This document shows, piece after piece, positions 26,846-33,441 of a DNA stretch of 50,623 bases. The DNA is from a virus. Where the stretch lies: the IMG/VR virus record IMGVR_UViG_3300032334_001861, positions 1-50,623 of that record. One strand, written 5' to 3'. The notes under the pieces are model-generated. The model saw only the letters and a program-made list of their open reading frames with translations, had not been told where the DNA came from and made no database searches. Positions within the stretch are counted from its first letter, which is position 1. Each line of letters begins with the position of its first letter. Both the position numbers and the translations under genes were made by a program.

Positions 26846-27386
26846 TAATATCTCCGCCTAGATCCAGTTCTTGTGCATTGTTTTGCTGTGACTGATCCTG
26901 TACACTACTCTGGCTCAGTCCTTTCTGCATGCTGGTCTGTAGATCTGTCAGATCCACTTCTTCTCCAGCGATGTCTATCGATCCTTCCTTGATATCGCCC
27001 ATGAGTTTCTTGGGCATCAATATCTCCACATACCACACAGGTATATCAACTAACTTGGCTTTGTGCGATCCTGGTCTGAAATCGCTGGGGCTGTTGATCT
27101 CGATGGGAGTCTTTACTTTGCCACGCTGATATCTGACCTTGGCACCATAGCTCAATAGCCTCTTACCGGCTGCAGGGTCTGGCATGCGATCTTCGGGCCA
27201 CATGAATTTACAACTGACCCAGTATCTGCTGATCTTAGGTCCTTCCACTAATTCGCCCAACCGCCAGTTGGGGAACACATAGAAGTCCATGGTATCCAGC
27301 ACACGTTCAAAATCACACAGCATGCTAAGGCTGGCGTCGCTCATGTATAGTTTTTTTAAGTTTTCAATGTTGGGTTTAACAGTCAT
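26823..27386 (-). CDS. Conserved phage protein, late-expressed, unknown function
   Basis: 187 residues from the ATG at 27386; the frame is open to 27425 but that region holds the promoter. Its 'YMSDASLSMLCDFERVLD' and 'YVFPNWRLGELVEGPKISRY' stretches are strongly conserved-looking and familiar from T4-like marine phage proteins of unknown role; the size and late promoter suggest a virion or assembly component. The C-terminal 40 residues are a Gln/Asp-rich tail. A perfect TATAAATA lies only 7 nt before the ATG and no Shine-Dalgarno sequence fits in that gap. Confidence 0.8.
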   Translation of the reverse strand: MTVKPNIENLKKLYMSDASLSMLCDFERVLDTMDFYVFPNWRLGELVEGPKISRYWVSCKFMWPEDRMPDPAAGKRLLSYGAKVRYQRGKVKTPIEINSPSDFRPGSHKAKLVDIPVWYVEILMPKKLMGDIKEGSIDIAGEEVDLTDLQTSMQKGLSQSSVQDQSQQNNAQELDLGGDINAKPPTI

Positions 27387-27393
27387 GGTAAGA

Positions 27394-27401
27394 TATTTAT
27401 A
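27394..27401 (-). promoter_or_regulatory. T4 consensus late promoter (TATAAATA)
   Basis: A perfect TATAAATA on the minus strand, 7 nt before the ATG at 27386. The short distance predicts a transcript beginning at or near the start codon. It lies in the 102-nt divergent region shared with phoH. Confidence 0.65.
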
Positions 27402-27442
27402 CGGTGACACCAAGTGTTTACACAAGTGGTAAATTATCCGAA

Positions 27443-27448
27443 TATAAT
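27443..27448 (+). promoter_or_regulatory. -10 box of the phoH promoter
   Basis: A perfect TATAAT on the plus strand, about 40 nt before the phoH start. No good -35 box is present at 16-18 nt (TTTACA occurs 20 nt upstream), so this may be a weak or activator-dependent promoter. Confidence 0.4.
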
Positions 27449-27460
27449 AGTAAATATTTT

Positions 27461-27478
27461 CGAGCTACAACCAGCTCG
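27461..27478 (+). promoter_or_regulatory. Hairpin just before the phoH ribosome site
   Basis: Perfect inverted repeat CGAGCT / AGCTCG with a 6-nt loop. The last stem base is the first base of the GGAGG ribosome site (27478-27482), so folding could limit ribosome access. Six base pairs make only a modest hairpin. Confidence 0.45.
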
Positions 27479-27488
27479 GAGGTAACAT

Positions 27489-28223
27489 ATGCAAAAACGT
27501 AAACATCGTAAAGAACACGCTTACAGCCATAATGTAACTAACATGGAATCTTATCTCCAAAATCCCACCAAAAAGAAAAAAGTAGAAATCATACCCAGGA
27601 ACCTCAATCAGGAGCGTTACCTGGACCTTCTTTTAGACCATTCATGCAGCATCATCATCGCAACAGGACCTGCCGGAACAGGCAAGACTCTGTTGGCCAT
27701 GCAAGCTGCCATACAGGCTCTCAAAGCAGGACATATGGGAAAGATAGTGGTGACCAGACCAGCAGTGGGCGTGGAAAACGAAAAACACGGATTCTTGCCA
27801 GGAGATCTTACTCGTAAGATGGAACCCTGGGTTAAACCGCTATTTGATGTGTTGCATGAATATTACACCCCCAGAGATACCGCCAGCATGCTAGAGAACG
27901 AAGTCATAGAGATATGTCCGCTAGCCTTCATGAGGGGGCGTACATTCAAGAACAGCCTTATCATTGCAGATGAGATGCAGAATGCCACACCTAATCAGAT
28001 GAAGATGTTGCTGACCCGTATAGGTGAAGGCAGCCGTATCATCGTGACAGGAGATATCAGGCAGACAGATCGCAAGGAAGGTGACAATGGATTACTGGAT
28101 TTCAATAATCTGGTCAATCATTTCCGTGGCAGCGAGCATGTGGGTGTGATAGAATTCACAGGTGGCGATATCGAACGCCATCCAGCTGTGGAAGAAGTGT
28201 TGCGTATCTACGGAGATATCTGA
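27489..28223 (+). CDS. phoH: PhoH-like P-loop ATPase
   Basis: 244 residues and the only plus-strand gene. Walker A 'ATGPAGTGKT' (about 58-67), Walker B 'SLIIADEMQNA' and 'IIVTGDIRQTD' are typical of PhoH, a helicase-like NTPase family widespread in phages; its role in infection is unsettled. The start has a strong GGAGG 6 nt upstream and a hairpin just before it. It is divergent from a late gene and convergent with the 107-residue gene, whose stop is 6 nt from its own. The reversed orientation suggests separate timing. Confidence 0.97.
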   Translation: MQKRKHRKEHAYSHNVTNMESYLQNPTKKKKVEIIPRNLNQERYLDLLLDHSCSIIIATGPAGTGKTLLAMQAAIQALKAGHMGKIVVTRPAVGVENEKHGFLPGDLTRKMEPWVKPLFDVLHEYYTPRDTASMLENEVIEICPLAFMRGRTFKNSLIIADEMQNATPNQMKMLLTRIGEGSRIIVTGDIRQTDRKEGDNGLLDFNNLVNHFRGSEHVGVIEFTGGDIERHPAVEEVLRIYGDI

Positions 28224-28229
28224 ACAGGG

Positions 28230-28553
28230 TCAGCTGAGCATCTTCAGCAGGCGCCAATTATTATAGGCATCAGCTACAGTTTCATTTTCATGTTCCATAT
28301 GATCTGAATACCAGCTGGTGCCTTTTACCACACCTGGATTATTATTATACACCATCCAGGCTTCGGTCAGATACTGCTCATACCAGTTGTCTTCACCATC
28401 TGGGGTCACACTCAACCCCCAGAAAGCATTGCCATCCAATATGGCAATCACCTCAGCTATTGGTCTCAGTATGATCTTTTCTCTGGCGCTAAACCTGCGC
28501 TTGCGAGTCTTTTTATAAGTCTGGTTTATAAAAGCTAGGATACTACCGGCCAT
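28230..28553 (-). CDS. Phage protein of unknown function
   Basis: 107 residues, with a basic N-terminal helix ('YKKTRKRRFSAREK') and a Trp/Tyr/Asn-rich second half ('DAYNNWRLLKMLS'). It overlaps the upstream gene by 11 nt and lies at the end of the clamp-loader transcript, converging with phoH. I considered the clamp-loader small subunit gp62 because of position, but the sequence gives no support. No family is recognised. Confidence 0.7.
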   Translation of the reverse strand: MAGSILAFINQTYKKTRKRRFSAREKIILRPIAEVIAILDGNAFWGLSVTPDGEDNWYEQYLTEAWMVYNNNPGVVKGTSWYSDHMEHENETVADAYNNWRLLKMLS

Positions 28554-28833
28554 CTAATTGTGTCTGCAACCATTGGTTGATATAATCTGCATTGCTTTCC
28601 AGATAATAAGCATATAGTTCTGTGAAACCACGGCCATTATCGAATCGATTCTTTATCACTCGTTGATTAGTCACATCCAACACCACGCTTGCTTGTGTCA
28701 GCTTACTTCCTTTGACATTCTTACAGCATTCGATCTTTTCATCATCCTGCCAGGCATTTTCACTGCGATCAGCACTGCGTGGATTACGCAGGCTGCGACT
28801 ATAGGTAGCTACTATGAAGAAGTTTTTGCTCAT
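28543..28833 (-). CDS. Phage protein of unknown function next to the clamp loader
   Basis: 96 residues. It begins 'MSKNFFIVATYSRSLRNPRS', a beta strand followed by a basic loop, and contains two adjacent cysteines. The ATG overlaps the gp44 stop by 4 nt (ATGA), so it is translationally coupled to the clamp loader, and it overlaps the next gene by 11 nt. No catalytic motif is seen. Confidence 0.75.
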   Translation of the reverse strand: MSKNFFIVATYSRSLRNPRSADRSENAWQDDEKIECCKNVKGSKLTQASVVLDVTNQRVIKNRFDNGRGFTELYAYYLESNADYINQWLQTQLDGR

Positions 28834-29759
28834 GTATTGAGATCCGTTAATTCCACGAATGTGGCACTGAGATTGATCTCATGATCAGCCACAGCATGAT
28901 GATTGTTGAGTCCACGATTGATGATCACGATAGCACGATCCTGTAATTGTTCGTCTGCGCTCCACAACTCCAGATTGTCATACATCCAACGATATACGTC
29001 TTCCATCTCATCAGCCCGCACACTTGCACAGATCAATTTACGGGCATCACGTAGTTTACCACTGCGGATCAGTTCCACTGCCTGTAAACGATAGTCAGCA
29101 GTGCCTTTGCTATCCTGGCTAGGTGCTACCAAGGTTCCAGTGCTGCTAGCAGCTTGTACATTGTTGATGCATTTACGCAGATCCGGATAGCTGGCTGTAA
29201 CAAACAGATCCAACACGTCTAGATCGAACTCGATGCTCTCAGTGACCAAGATAGTAGCCATGCGAGCAGTGAATTCAGTCTTATCCAAGCGTTCGATATG
29301 GAAACCCTGGCACCTGCTATGCAACGGTGGAATGATCTTCTGTTGGCTGTTACATGTCATGATGAAACGGCTGCTGATGCTGTACGTTTCCATGAGCCCA
29401 CGCAACACTGCCTGCGCATTATGGCTCAGATAGTCTGCCTCATCTAACAACACCACCTTGAACCTGCCGAAAGGAATGGTACTGATGAATCCTTCGATCC
29501 TGTCACGGATATAATCCACACCGTTATCACGGCTGGCATTGATCTGTAGCACATCCAGATCTTCCAGATCCAGTTCACGCACAAGCAAGCGAGCCAGTGT
29601 GGTCTTGCCTGTACCTGGACTGCCACTGAACAGCAGATGGGGTATATTACCCTCTGCTATCCAGTTCTTGACCTGTTGTTCTTGATCTGCGTCACGCCAC
29701 ACATAGTCGCTGACCTGTGTGGGACGATATTTTTCTGTCCAAAGATAATTTTTCATCAT
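28830..29759 (-). CDS. 44: Clamp-loader ATPase, gp44-like
   Basis: 309 residues (T4 gp44 has 319). It opens 'YLWTEKYRPTQVSDYV', a hallmark of clamp-loader subunits. Walker A is 'GSPGTGKTT' (about 46-54), Walker B 'VVLLDEADYL', and 'SRC' provides the arginine finger. It loads the gp45 ring onto primer-template DNA for gp43. No gp62-like partner is recognised in the window. Two adjacent ATG codons start the gene; only AAAG lies upstream, so either may be used. Confidence 0.95.
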   Translation of the reverse strand: MMKNYLWTEKYRPTQVSDYVWRDADQEQQVKNWIAEGNIPHLLFSGSPGTGKTTLARLLVRELDLEDLDVLQINASRDNGVDYIRDRIEGFISTIPFGRFKVVLLDEADYLSHNAQAVLRGLMETYSISSRFIMTCNSQQKIIPPLHSRCQGFHIERLDKTEFTARMATILVTESIEFDLDVLDLFVTASYPDLRKCINNVQAASSTGTLVAPSQDSKGTADYRLQAVELIRSGKLRDARKLICASVRADEMEDVYRWMYDNLELWSADEQLQDRAIVIINRGLNNHHAVADHEINLSATFVELTDLNT

Positions 29760-29794
29760 GTTTTACTTTAACTGATGGTTGCAGGAATGTCGAA

Positions 29795-30199
29795 TTAAAT
29801 CGTATTTGCGATGGTATCGTCCGTGGGCATGGTGTCTGATGCCATCAGGATCTCTTTGGGATCGACCAGTCTCACAGTGACAGACTCGCCATTTTCGTCA
29901 GTCATATCCAGTCCGCGAGTCCAACGTCCATGTGAGACCAGCAACCACTCACCTGGTACTACATCTTCTTGTTTGTATCCCACTGCCAATATACGGCACC
30001 ATCTGGGACGGATGCCATGTGCTTTTTTATCGTCATCGATCATGAGGATACCACCTTTGCTGATACGCTCACCGAAGTTCATATCTGCTACCAGGATGTT
30101 ATCTTTAGTGGGAGTGATCTTGCGGTAGTCTGTCGCATAACGTAACAGACTACTGCGCTGTCCTAACAGTTGTTCTGGATTAGCTTTTGTTTTTTTCAT
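29795..30199 (-). CDS. GroES-like co-chaperonin (gp31-like role)
   Basis: 134 residues. 'ITPTKDNILVADMNFGERIS' followed by 'KGGILMIDDDKK' has the Cpn10 order: first strand, then a mobile loop with GGIL that binds GroEL. 'RILAVG' and 'PGEWLLVSHGRWTRG' complete the fold pattern. T4 gp31 and related phage proteins replace GroES so that GroEL can fold the large major capsid protein; the same is inferred here. The gene sits 35 nt upstream of gp44 and overlaps the gene before it by 20 nt. Confidence 0.85.
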   Translation of the reverse strand: MKKTKANPEQLLGQRSSLLRYATDYRKITPTKDNILVADMNFGERISKGGILMIDDDKKAHGIRPRWCRILAVGYKQEDVVPGEWLLVSHGRWTRGLDMTDENGESVTVRLVDPKEILMASDTMPTDDTIANTI

Positions 30200-30590
30200 C
30201 TGCTTCTTTCTGTCTCTGCTGTTTGATTCGTTCTGCTAGTAATTGGCTCTGAGCCAATGCGTTGGCTTTGGCATCTGCCAGATCCGGAGGCAATGGTGTT
30301 TCGTCTATCTCTGGTACCCAGTTTGACACTTCTGCCTGTGTGGTATCGGCCTGCACTATGAAGGGATTTACTGGTGCTTGGTCGGAGGGAAGATTGGTCA
30401 ACTTGCTGCCCATCTGTCTGTTGTAGAATGCTTTAGTCATTTCTTCCTTGGTCTGGACCACTCGACCGCCAGCACCCAGCAGATCTCCACGGGCATTTTG
30501 GCTACTATTGCCCACGGCGATCTCGTTGCCGTTTTTCATTATCAGATTTTGCATGTCAAGGACCATACCCTTGGCTGTTTTTTGTGACAT
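30180..30590 (-). CDS. Conserved-looking phage protein, unknown function
   Basis: 136 residues. The N-terminal 'KGMVLDMQNLIMKNGNEIAV' then 'ARGDLLGAGGRVV' is a pattern I associate with small proteins of T4-like phages, often near structural genes. The C-terminal third is a charged coiled-coil helix. GGAG lies 9 nt before the ATG and a GTTAAATA late-promoter variant 22 nt upstream (30613-30620). Function unknown. Confidence 0.75.
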   Translation of the reverse strand: MSQKTAKGMVLDMQNLIMKNGNEIAVGNSSQNARGDLLGAGGRVVQTKEEMTKAFYNRQMGSKLTNLPSDQAPVNPFIVQADTTQAEVSNWVPEIDETPLPPDLADAKANALAQSQLLAERIKQQRQKEADEKNKS

Positions 30591-30615
30591 TTTACCTACT
30601 CCTGTAATGAGATAT

Positions 30616-31137
30616 TTAACGCATGAACTCGTTAAAATCTAGATCCTGATATAAACTATCGACACGGTGTACGCCAATAAGATAAAGAACAAAACTAGCA
30701 ACGCTACTTCCACGGCCCACTCCTAATACTATATTGTTGGATCTTGCAGTATCTGTCAGATATTTGAGATAACATAACATGCCCATGAGATCACGGTTCT
30801 GGTATTCCAATAATTCCTGACCAGCACGTTGTAATTGGTTCTGATCCTTGCACTGGGCTAACACCCACTTTGCTATATCCATGTCCTGGTATTCCACAGG
30901 CATGCGCCATGTTTTCTGGTTGTTAGCATGGAACAAATCAGGATCGTCAGTGATGGATTCAGCTTTGTTTAACATGGGCCAATCCAGATATAACTCAGCG
31001 ATTGCTGAATTATATTTGTCTGGGTCTGCCAGATTGATGGCTTGGAGATCGAAGCCAGGGTGCTCATAGAGCAATTCAGCTATCTCAGCATCAGTAGCCA
31101 CGGTTCTGTAACAGTTGTCGGTGCTAAGTTTTATCAC
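30616..31137 (-). CDS. DNA polymerase III alpha-like fragment protein
   Basis: 173 residues. The C-terminal 'LGVGRGSSVASFVLYLIGVH' (138-157) and 'DSLYQDLDFNEFMR' closely follow the palm-domain motif of bacterial DNA polymerase III alpha subunits ('VGRGS.AGSLVAYLLGI.D.DPL...L.FERFL'). The protein ends right there, before the catalytic aspartates, so it cannot be a polymerase. The start codon is GTG at 31137, supported by GAGGTGAT about 6 nt before it; it overlaps the upstream gene by 14 nt. It is either a remnant or a nucleotide- or DNA-binding module reused by the phage. Confidence 0.7.
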   Translation of the reverse strand: MIKLSTDNCYRTVATDAEIAELLYEHPGFDLQAINLADPDKYNSAIAELYLDWPMLNKAESITDDPDLFHANNQKTWRMPVEYQDMDIAKWVLAQCKDQNQLQRAGQELLEYQNRDLMGMLCYLKYLTDTARSNNIVLGVGRGSSVASFVLYLIGVHRVDSLYQDLDFNEFMR

Positions 31138-31795
31138 CTGGGATCACCTCTGGTTTCCAGCGTTCACGATTCTTTATACTGACTACATTTTCACCGTTAT
31201 CTGGTTTTGTGTCAGTGATATCATCGTCCCATGACAGGAAGTCTGGCCAGTCACGTTCTTCTATGTGTATGGCAGCATGTGGTTTGCCTTCGCGTTCTGT
31301 GACCTCGATCCAATCGCTCACAGACAGATCAGGCCTGTTCCACCAGATTTTACTGCCATGGGCCACGAACGGATCGTTCAGTAAGTCATCCCTGATAGAT
31401 TCCACGAAATCCACATCGATGTGGCTCACAAGCCCGTCTCCCATGTCACTGCTGAGACTGATCCGTTGGAACTCCAAGTGTCCTTCACAGAAACTTTCCA
31501 TCTTGCTCCACAATGCCGCTGCCAGTGTCACATCCAGGGGTTCGTTGCTCAGACAGATTATCCGGCTGTGGCTGTCTTTCAATGCTGGCAGATACACACT
31601 ATCCATGCTGATCACTATGCTTTCATGTAGCACTTCGTCCACGAAAAACTTGATCCTGCTGAAAGCTGTGTGTTGATGGATCACTTCTCCGTCGGTAGTA
31701 TCGAAATCTACACTCATGGTATAATTGCATGGATGTATGAATTTGTCAACAACACATATACCATTCCAAGTACCGGTCCACGTCATATCTGCCAT
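31124..31795 (-). CDS. Phage protein of unknown function
   Basis: 223 residues with mixed alpha/beta character, rich in Asp and Trp in the second half ('DWPDFLSWDDD'). No known motif. The ATG shares a base with the upstream stop (TAATG), and the 3' end contains the ribosome site and start of the polymerase-III-like gene, so the three genes from 32028 downward are probably coupled. The neighbourhood (MazG, polymerase-like protein, clamp loader) suggests DNA or nucleotide metabolism, but this is weak. Confidence 0.7.
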   Translation of the reverse strand: MADMTWTGTWNGICVVDKFIHPCNYTMSVDFDTTDGEVIHQHTAFSRIKFFVDEVLHESIVISMDSVYLPALKDSHSRIICLSNEPLDVTLAAALWSKMESFCEGHLEFQRISLSSDMGDGLVSHIDVDFVESIRDDLLNDPFVAHGSKIWWNRPDLSVSDWIEVTEREGKPHAAIHIEERDWPDFLSWDDDITDTKPDNGENVVSIKNRERWKPEVIPGDKT

Positions 31796-32028
31796 TATTC
31801 TATGTCCAAACTATCTTTGAATATGGGGTTTTTCTGTGCCGCTTTGACATCCTCTGCGCGACGGCGGTTGTATTCTTCCTGGTGATCCTGGATCAACATG
31901 ATCAATTGGCTACCCATGGCAGCATTGCCGATGCGCCTGGCAGTGCCCATCTTCTTATAGAGACTGTCCATCTTCTCCTGCAATTCTGCATCAGTAAGTT
32001 CACGTAAGCTACCCAGTAGTGGATGCAT
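31795..32028 (-). CDS. Small helical phage protein ('MHPLLG' type)
   Basis: 77 residues. It starts 'MHPLLGSLRELTDAELQEKM', then two helices with a basic stretch ('EEYNRRRAEDVK'). Small proteins with this opening occur in many T4-like environmental phages; function unknown. It is joined to both neighbours by TAATG stop-start overlaps, indicating tight translational coupling downstream of mazG. Confidence 0.75.
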   Translation of the reverse strand: MHPLLGSLRELTDAELQEKMDSLYKKMGTARRIGNAAMGSQLIMLIQDHQEEYNRRRAEDVKAAQKNPIFKDSLDIE

Positions 32029-32456
32029 TATAGATCACCTTGTTTGCGATTTTCAGAGTAAAATGCATCGAAGCTGCCACCAGGATACCTGGCTTCCAGT
32101 TTACGTACATTCTCTGCTATGACTTCGTTGGGGTCTAACCGCAATGCTCTACAGGTGTTAGTCCAATACCAAATGATATCGCCCAGTTCACGCTTCATGT
32201 GGAACAGGTTATCTTCTGTCAGTGGCTTACCTTGGAACAGCATCTTCTTGACGATCTCGTTGAACTCACCAGTTTCGCTGGAAAGTCCCAGCGCACCTGT
32301 GAGCAACAGCGGAACATTGATATCCGGACCATGCACGCCTTGGTTAAGGTTTGCATCTAGATGGTCGCAACGATCCATGAAGTCTGTCAACTTCTTGCTT
32401 TCGTTGCTTGTTACTTCAAATACGAAATCACTATATTTGTTTAGGTCGATGTTCAT
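32028..32456 (-). CDS. mazG: MazG-like nucleoside triphosphate pyrophosphohydrolase
   Basis: 142 residues. 'GLSSETGEFNEIVKK' (E61, E64) and 'KRELGDIIWYW' (E90, D93) give the ExxE...ExxD metal-binding pattern of all-alpha NTP pyrophosphatases. Phage MazG proteins hydrolyse (d)NTPs and have been proposed to adjust nucleotide or alarmone pools. AGGAGT lies 6 nt before the ATG, but the whole ribosome site is inside a 10-bp inverted repeat (32463-32500), which suggests control of translation or a terminator for the upstream gene. Confidence 0.9.
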   Translation of the reverse strand: MNIDLNKYSDFVFEVTSNESKKLTDFMDRCDHLDANLNQGVHGPDINVPLLLTGALGLSSETGEFNEIVKKMLFQGKPLTEDNLFHMKRELGDIIWYWTNTCRALRLDPNEVIAENVRKLEARYPGGSFDAFYSENRKQGDL

Positions 32457-32462
32457 GAAAAT

Positions 32463-32500
32463 ACTCCTGATAACAATATAATACGAATGCTATCAGGAGT
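32463..32500 (-). promoter_or_regulatory. Hairpin enclosing the mazG ribosome-binding site
   Basis: Perfect 10-bp inverted repeat (ACTCCTGATA / TATCAGGAGT) with an 18-nt AT-rich loop. On the minus strand the 3' arm contains the AGGAGT ribosome site of mazG. It begins 6 nt after the stop of the upstream fibre gene, and the 3' arm is followed by ATTTTC, so a weak intrinsic terminator is the alternative reading. Confidence 0.65.
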
Positions 32501-32506
32501 CAATAA

Positions 32507-33400
32507 TTATCTGCTGGCATACCACTTATTAGTGGTACTTGCATATGTCCAAGCCAGCGGAGTATTTGCAACAAGGCTTGTGACATTGCCATTGATGATA
32601 GTTCCTGCAGCCACGTTGGCGATCAGTGCCAGGCTAGTCACTGCTTTGTTGCTGCTGATGCTGACCACTTGACCGTTGGCAGGGTTTTGGGGCAAGCTGA
32701 TGTTACCCACGGCCACACTGGTGAGACCGCTGTCTATGATCAACTTGTTCAGCACTTGCAGATTGAAGTTATTAGATACACTGGATGCTAGTGTGAAATT
32801 GCGATTCACTGCGCCGCGTGTGAGATCTTCGATGCTGTAGGTCACACCAGCATCATCAGTGAGGAACTCGAAATAATACGTGCCAGCGCCGCTGGTGTTG
32901 AATCCCAGGATGTGGTTAGTACTGTCATATTCTGAGATATAATTGACACCTGTGACCACACTGCTGGGCAGGAATATCTTATCAGTGGCATCAGCCACGG
33001 TTACTTTCAGCCGGAATCGGCCCATCTTACCACTACCAGGTACATTTGTAAATGTCAATCCGATGGCAGCGCCAGTGCCTGGTGTGGTCAATCTCTGGTA
33101 ATGACCAGTACTGTGATCCAGTGTAGCACTGGTGCTGATCACACCATTGTCGAAACTGGTTTCTCGGAAATCACGTATTTCTGCACCAGTAAACAATGCA
33201 CCAGCCATGTTATTGTCCAGGCTAGTGTTATTCAATGCGCTTTTCAGTATCACTTTGGTCTGTAGGTCGCCCAGTTCACTGGCTGCATACCCCAAATTGG
33301 TCTTGATGTTTTTGAAGTTATCCCGAAAACCCTGGCTATCATTGTCAACACCAGCAACCGGATATGCATCATTTATGTTATTAGGGTTTATATTGCTCAT
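32507..33400 (-). CDS. Tail-fibre-type structural protein
   Basis: 297 residues. The opening 'MSNINPNNINDAYPVAGVDN' then 'SQGFRDNFKNIKTNL' is a typical start of fibre and fibre-associated proteins in T4-like marine phages. The rest is beta-rich, with many Asn, Thr, Ser and Val and few charges, fitting a virion surface protein. A GATAAATA late promoter is 19 nt before the ATG. It lies downstream of two other fibre/tail genes. The receptor or partner is unknown. Confidence 0.75.
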   Translation of the reverse strand: MSNINPNNINDAYPVAGVDNDSQGFRDNFKNIKTNLGYAASELGDLQTKVILKSALNNTSLDNNMAGALFTGAEIRDFRETSFDNGVISTSATLDHSTGHYQRLTTPGTGAAIGLTFTNVPGSGKMGRFRLKVTVADATDKIFLPSSVVTGVNYISEYDSTNHILGFNTSGAGTYYFEFLTDDAGVTYSIEDLTRGAVNRNFTLASSVSNNFNLQVLNKLIIDSGLTSVAVGNISLPQNPANGQVVSISSNKAVTSLALIANVAAGTIINGNVTSLVANTPLAWTYASTTNKWYASR

Positions 33401-33419
33401 TTTATCTTCCTGTTGCGTT

Positions 33420-33427
33420 TATTTATC
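33420..33427 (-). promoter_or_regulatory. T4-type late promoter (GATAAATA)
   Basis: CTGATAAATA on the minus strand, 19 nt before the ATG at 33400, in the 41-nt gap after the 1313-residue tail gene. Confidence 0.75.
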
Positions 33428-33441
33428 AGTGGTACACCATG

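Noticed and set aside
28230-28833. One of the two small genes after gp44 as clamp-loader subunit gp62
   Set aside because: Position fits but neither sequence shows any clamp-loader pattern, and sizes are below the usual range.
30616-31137. Second DNA polymerase
   Set aside because: The similarity covers only the loop before the catalytic aspartates, which are absent.
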